Assembly (NCBI RefSeq): GCF_007991515.1
Contig: NZ_BJYM01000013.1
Span: forward strand, 65,169-129,168
From: Oceanobacillus sojae
GTDB lineage: Bacteria; Bacillota; Bacilli; Bacillales; Amphibacillaceae
DNA: 64,000 nt
Direction of reading: 5' to 3'
The notes beneath the pieces are model-generated. The model was not told the origin of the DNA and searched no databases. It saw only the letters and a program-made list of their open reading frames with translations. This document shows positions 63,816 through 64,000 of this stretch, in pieces. Made by a program: the position numbers and the translations under genes. The stretch's first letter is position 1; each line of letters begins with the position of its first letter.

Positions 63816-64000
63816 TCAATCATGTTTATTAACTGTTCCGCTTCGATATACCATCAGCTCATGATTGATCTGCTTGGTATTTGCATAGATAGATTGGTAG
63901 AGTGTAAATAATTTGCTGTACATTGTTACATTATCTCTGATTGGCTTTACTATTTGTTTTTCTTCTAAAAATTCATTTGCACAGCTCGCCAATGAAGGAA
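63816..64000 (-). CDS. FGGY family carbohydrate kinase, C-terminal end
   Basis: Read on the minus strand, an open frame enters at the right edge and ends with TGA at 63816-63818 after 61 full codons. Near the end, the stretch MYSKLFTLYQSIYANTKQIN resembles the C-terminal Y-x-x-L-F...IY segment of xylulokinase/gluconokinase-type FGGY kinases. The family assignment rests on this short piece only. Confidence 0.55.
   Translation of the reverse strand, partial: PSLASCANEFLEEKQIVKPIRDNVTMYSKLFTLYQSIYANTKQINHELMVYRSGTVNKHD

Overview
The window reads as chromosome of a low-GC Gram-positive bacterium of the Bacillaceae, probably an Oceanobacillus/Virgibacillus-type organism. The evidence is strong AGGAGG-type ribosome binding sites, frequent TTG and GTG starts, cre-like catabolite sites, a YerD-type FMN protein, a YkvI-type transporter and CidAB/LrgAB proteins. 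The genus is an inference. I saw no rRNA, tRNA, CRISPR array, prophage or intact transposase gene. The window is almost entirely an accessory catabolic region: transporters, sugar, polyol and amino-acid enzymes, and many small operons each with its own regulator.

Layout. 0-3.3 kb: end of a 2-hydroxycarboxylate transporter, a LysR regulator, and a divergent hydroxyacid dehydrogenase/RraA-like pair. 3.6-12.3 kb: an L-sorbose-like (ketose/polyol) system with a class II aldolase, Zn-dehydrogenase, mannose-family PTS with a fused IIC-IID protein, SDR dehydrogenase, GntR regulator and P-loop kinase, plus divergent RpiR and PfkB genes. 12.5-16.5 kb: an ECF transporter with a nucleoside hydrolase. 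16.7-19.5 kb: a Crp-type regulator and YerD. 19.8-23.9 kb: an ABC-2-like transporter with a lipoprotein. 24.6-26.2 kb: a diguanylate cyclase. 26.3-32.6 kb: 2-aminoethylphosphonate uptake and degradation (phnX, phnW, ABC transporter) with a divergent DeoR regulator. 32.7-35.9 kb: a small membrane protein and a penicillin acylase family protein. 36.2-40.0 kb: maltose/alpha-glucoside PTS with a GH4 phospho-alpha-glucosidase. 41.7-46.7 kb: an N-succinylamino-acid racemase pathway (D- to L-amino acids). 47.1-48.8 kb: a nucleobase permease and phosphoribosyltransferase behind a guanine-type riboswitch. 48.9-55.0 kb: a LacI-controlled glycoside/sugar oxidation cluster. 55.3-57.4 kb: CidAB-like proteins and a LysR regulator. 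57.5-62.4 kb: an RpiR regulator and a second mannose-family PTS led by a tyrosine-phosphatase-like protein. 62.6-64.0 kb: a Gfo/Idh/MocA oxidoreductase and the end of an FGGY kinase.

How it works together. Most modules pair one uptake system with two to four enzymes feeding glycolysis or amino-acid and purine pools, plus a specific regulator; four regulators are of the RpiR family. Cre-like sites precede the sorbose-like, ECF and maltose operons, consistent with CcpA control. Palindromes that could be specific operators lie upstream of many units.

Most unusual items: two copies, in opposite orientation and about 34 kb apart, of a roughly 225-230 bp structured element that resembles right-end/omega-RNA sequences of TnpB-type IS200/IS605 elements but has no transposase; a separate MITE-like palindrome; a tyrosine-phosphatase-led PTS operon whose promoter carries two Fur-box-like sequences; the fused IIC-IID PTS protein; and an ECF-nucleoside hydrolase operon.
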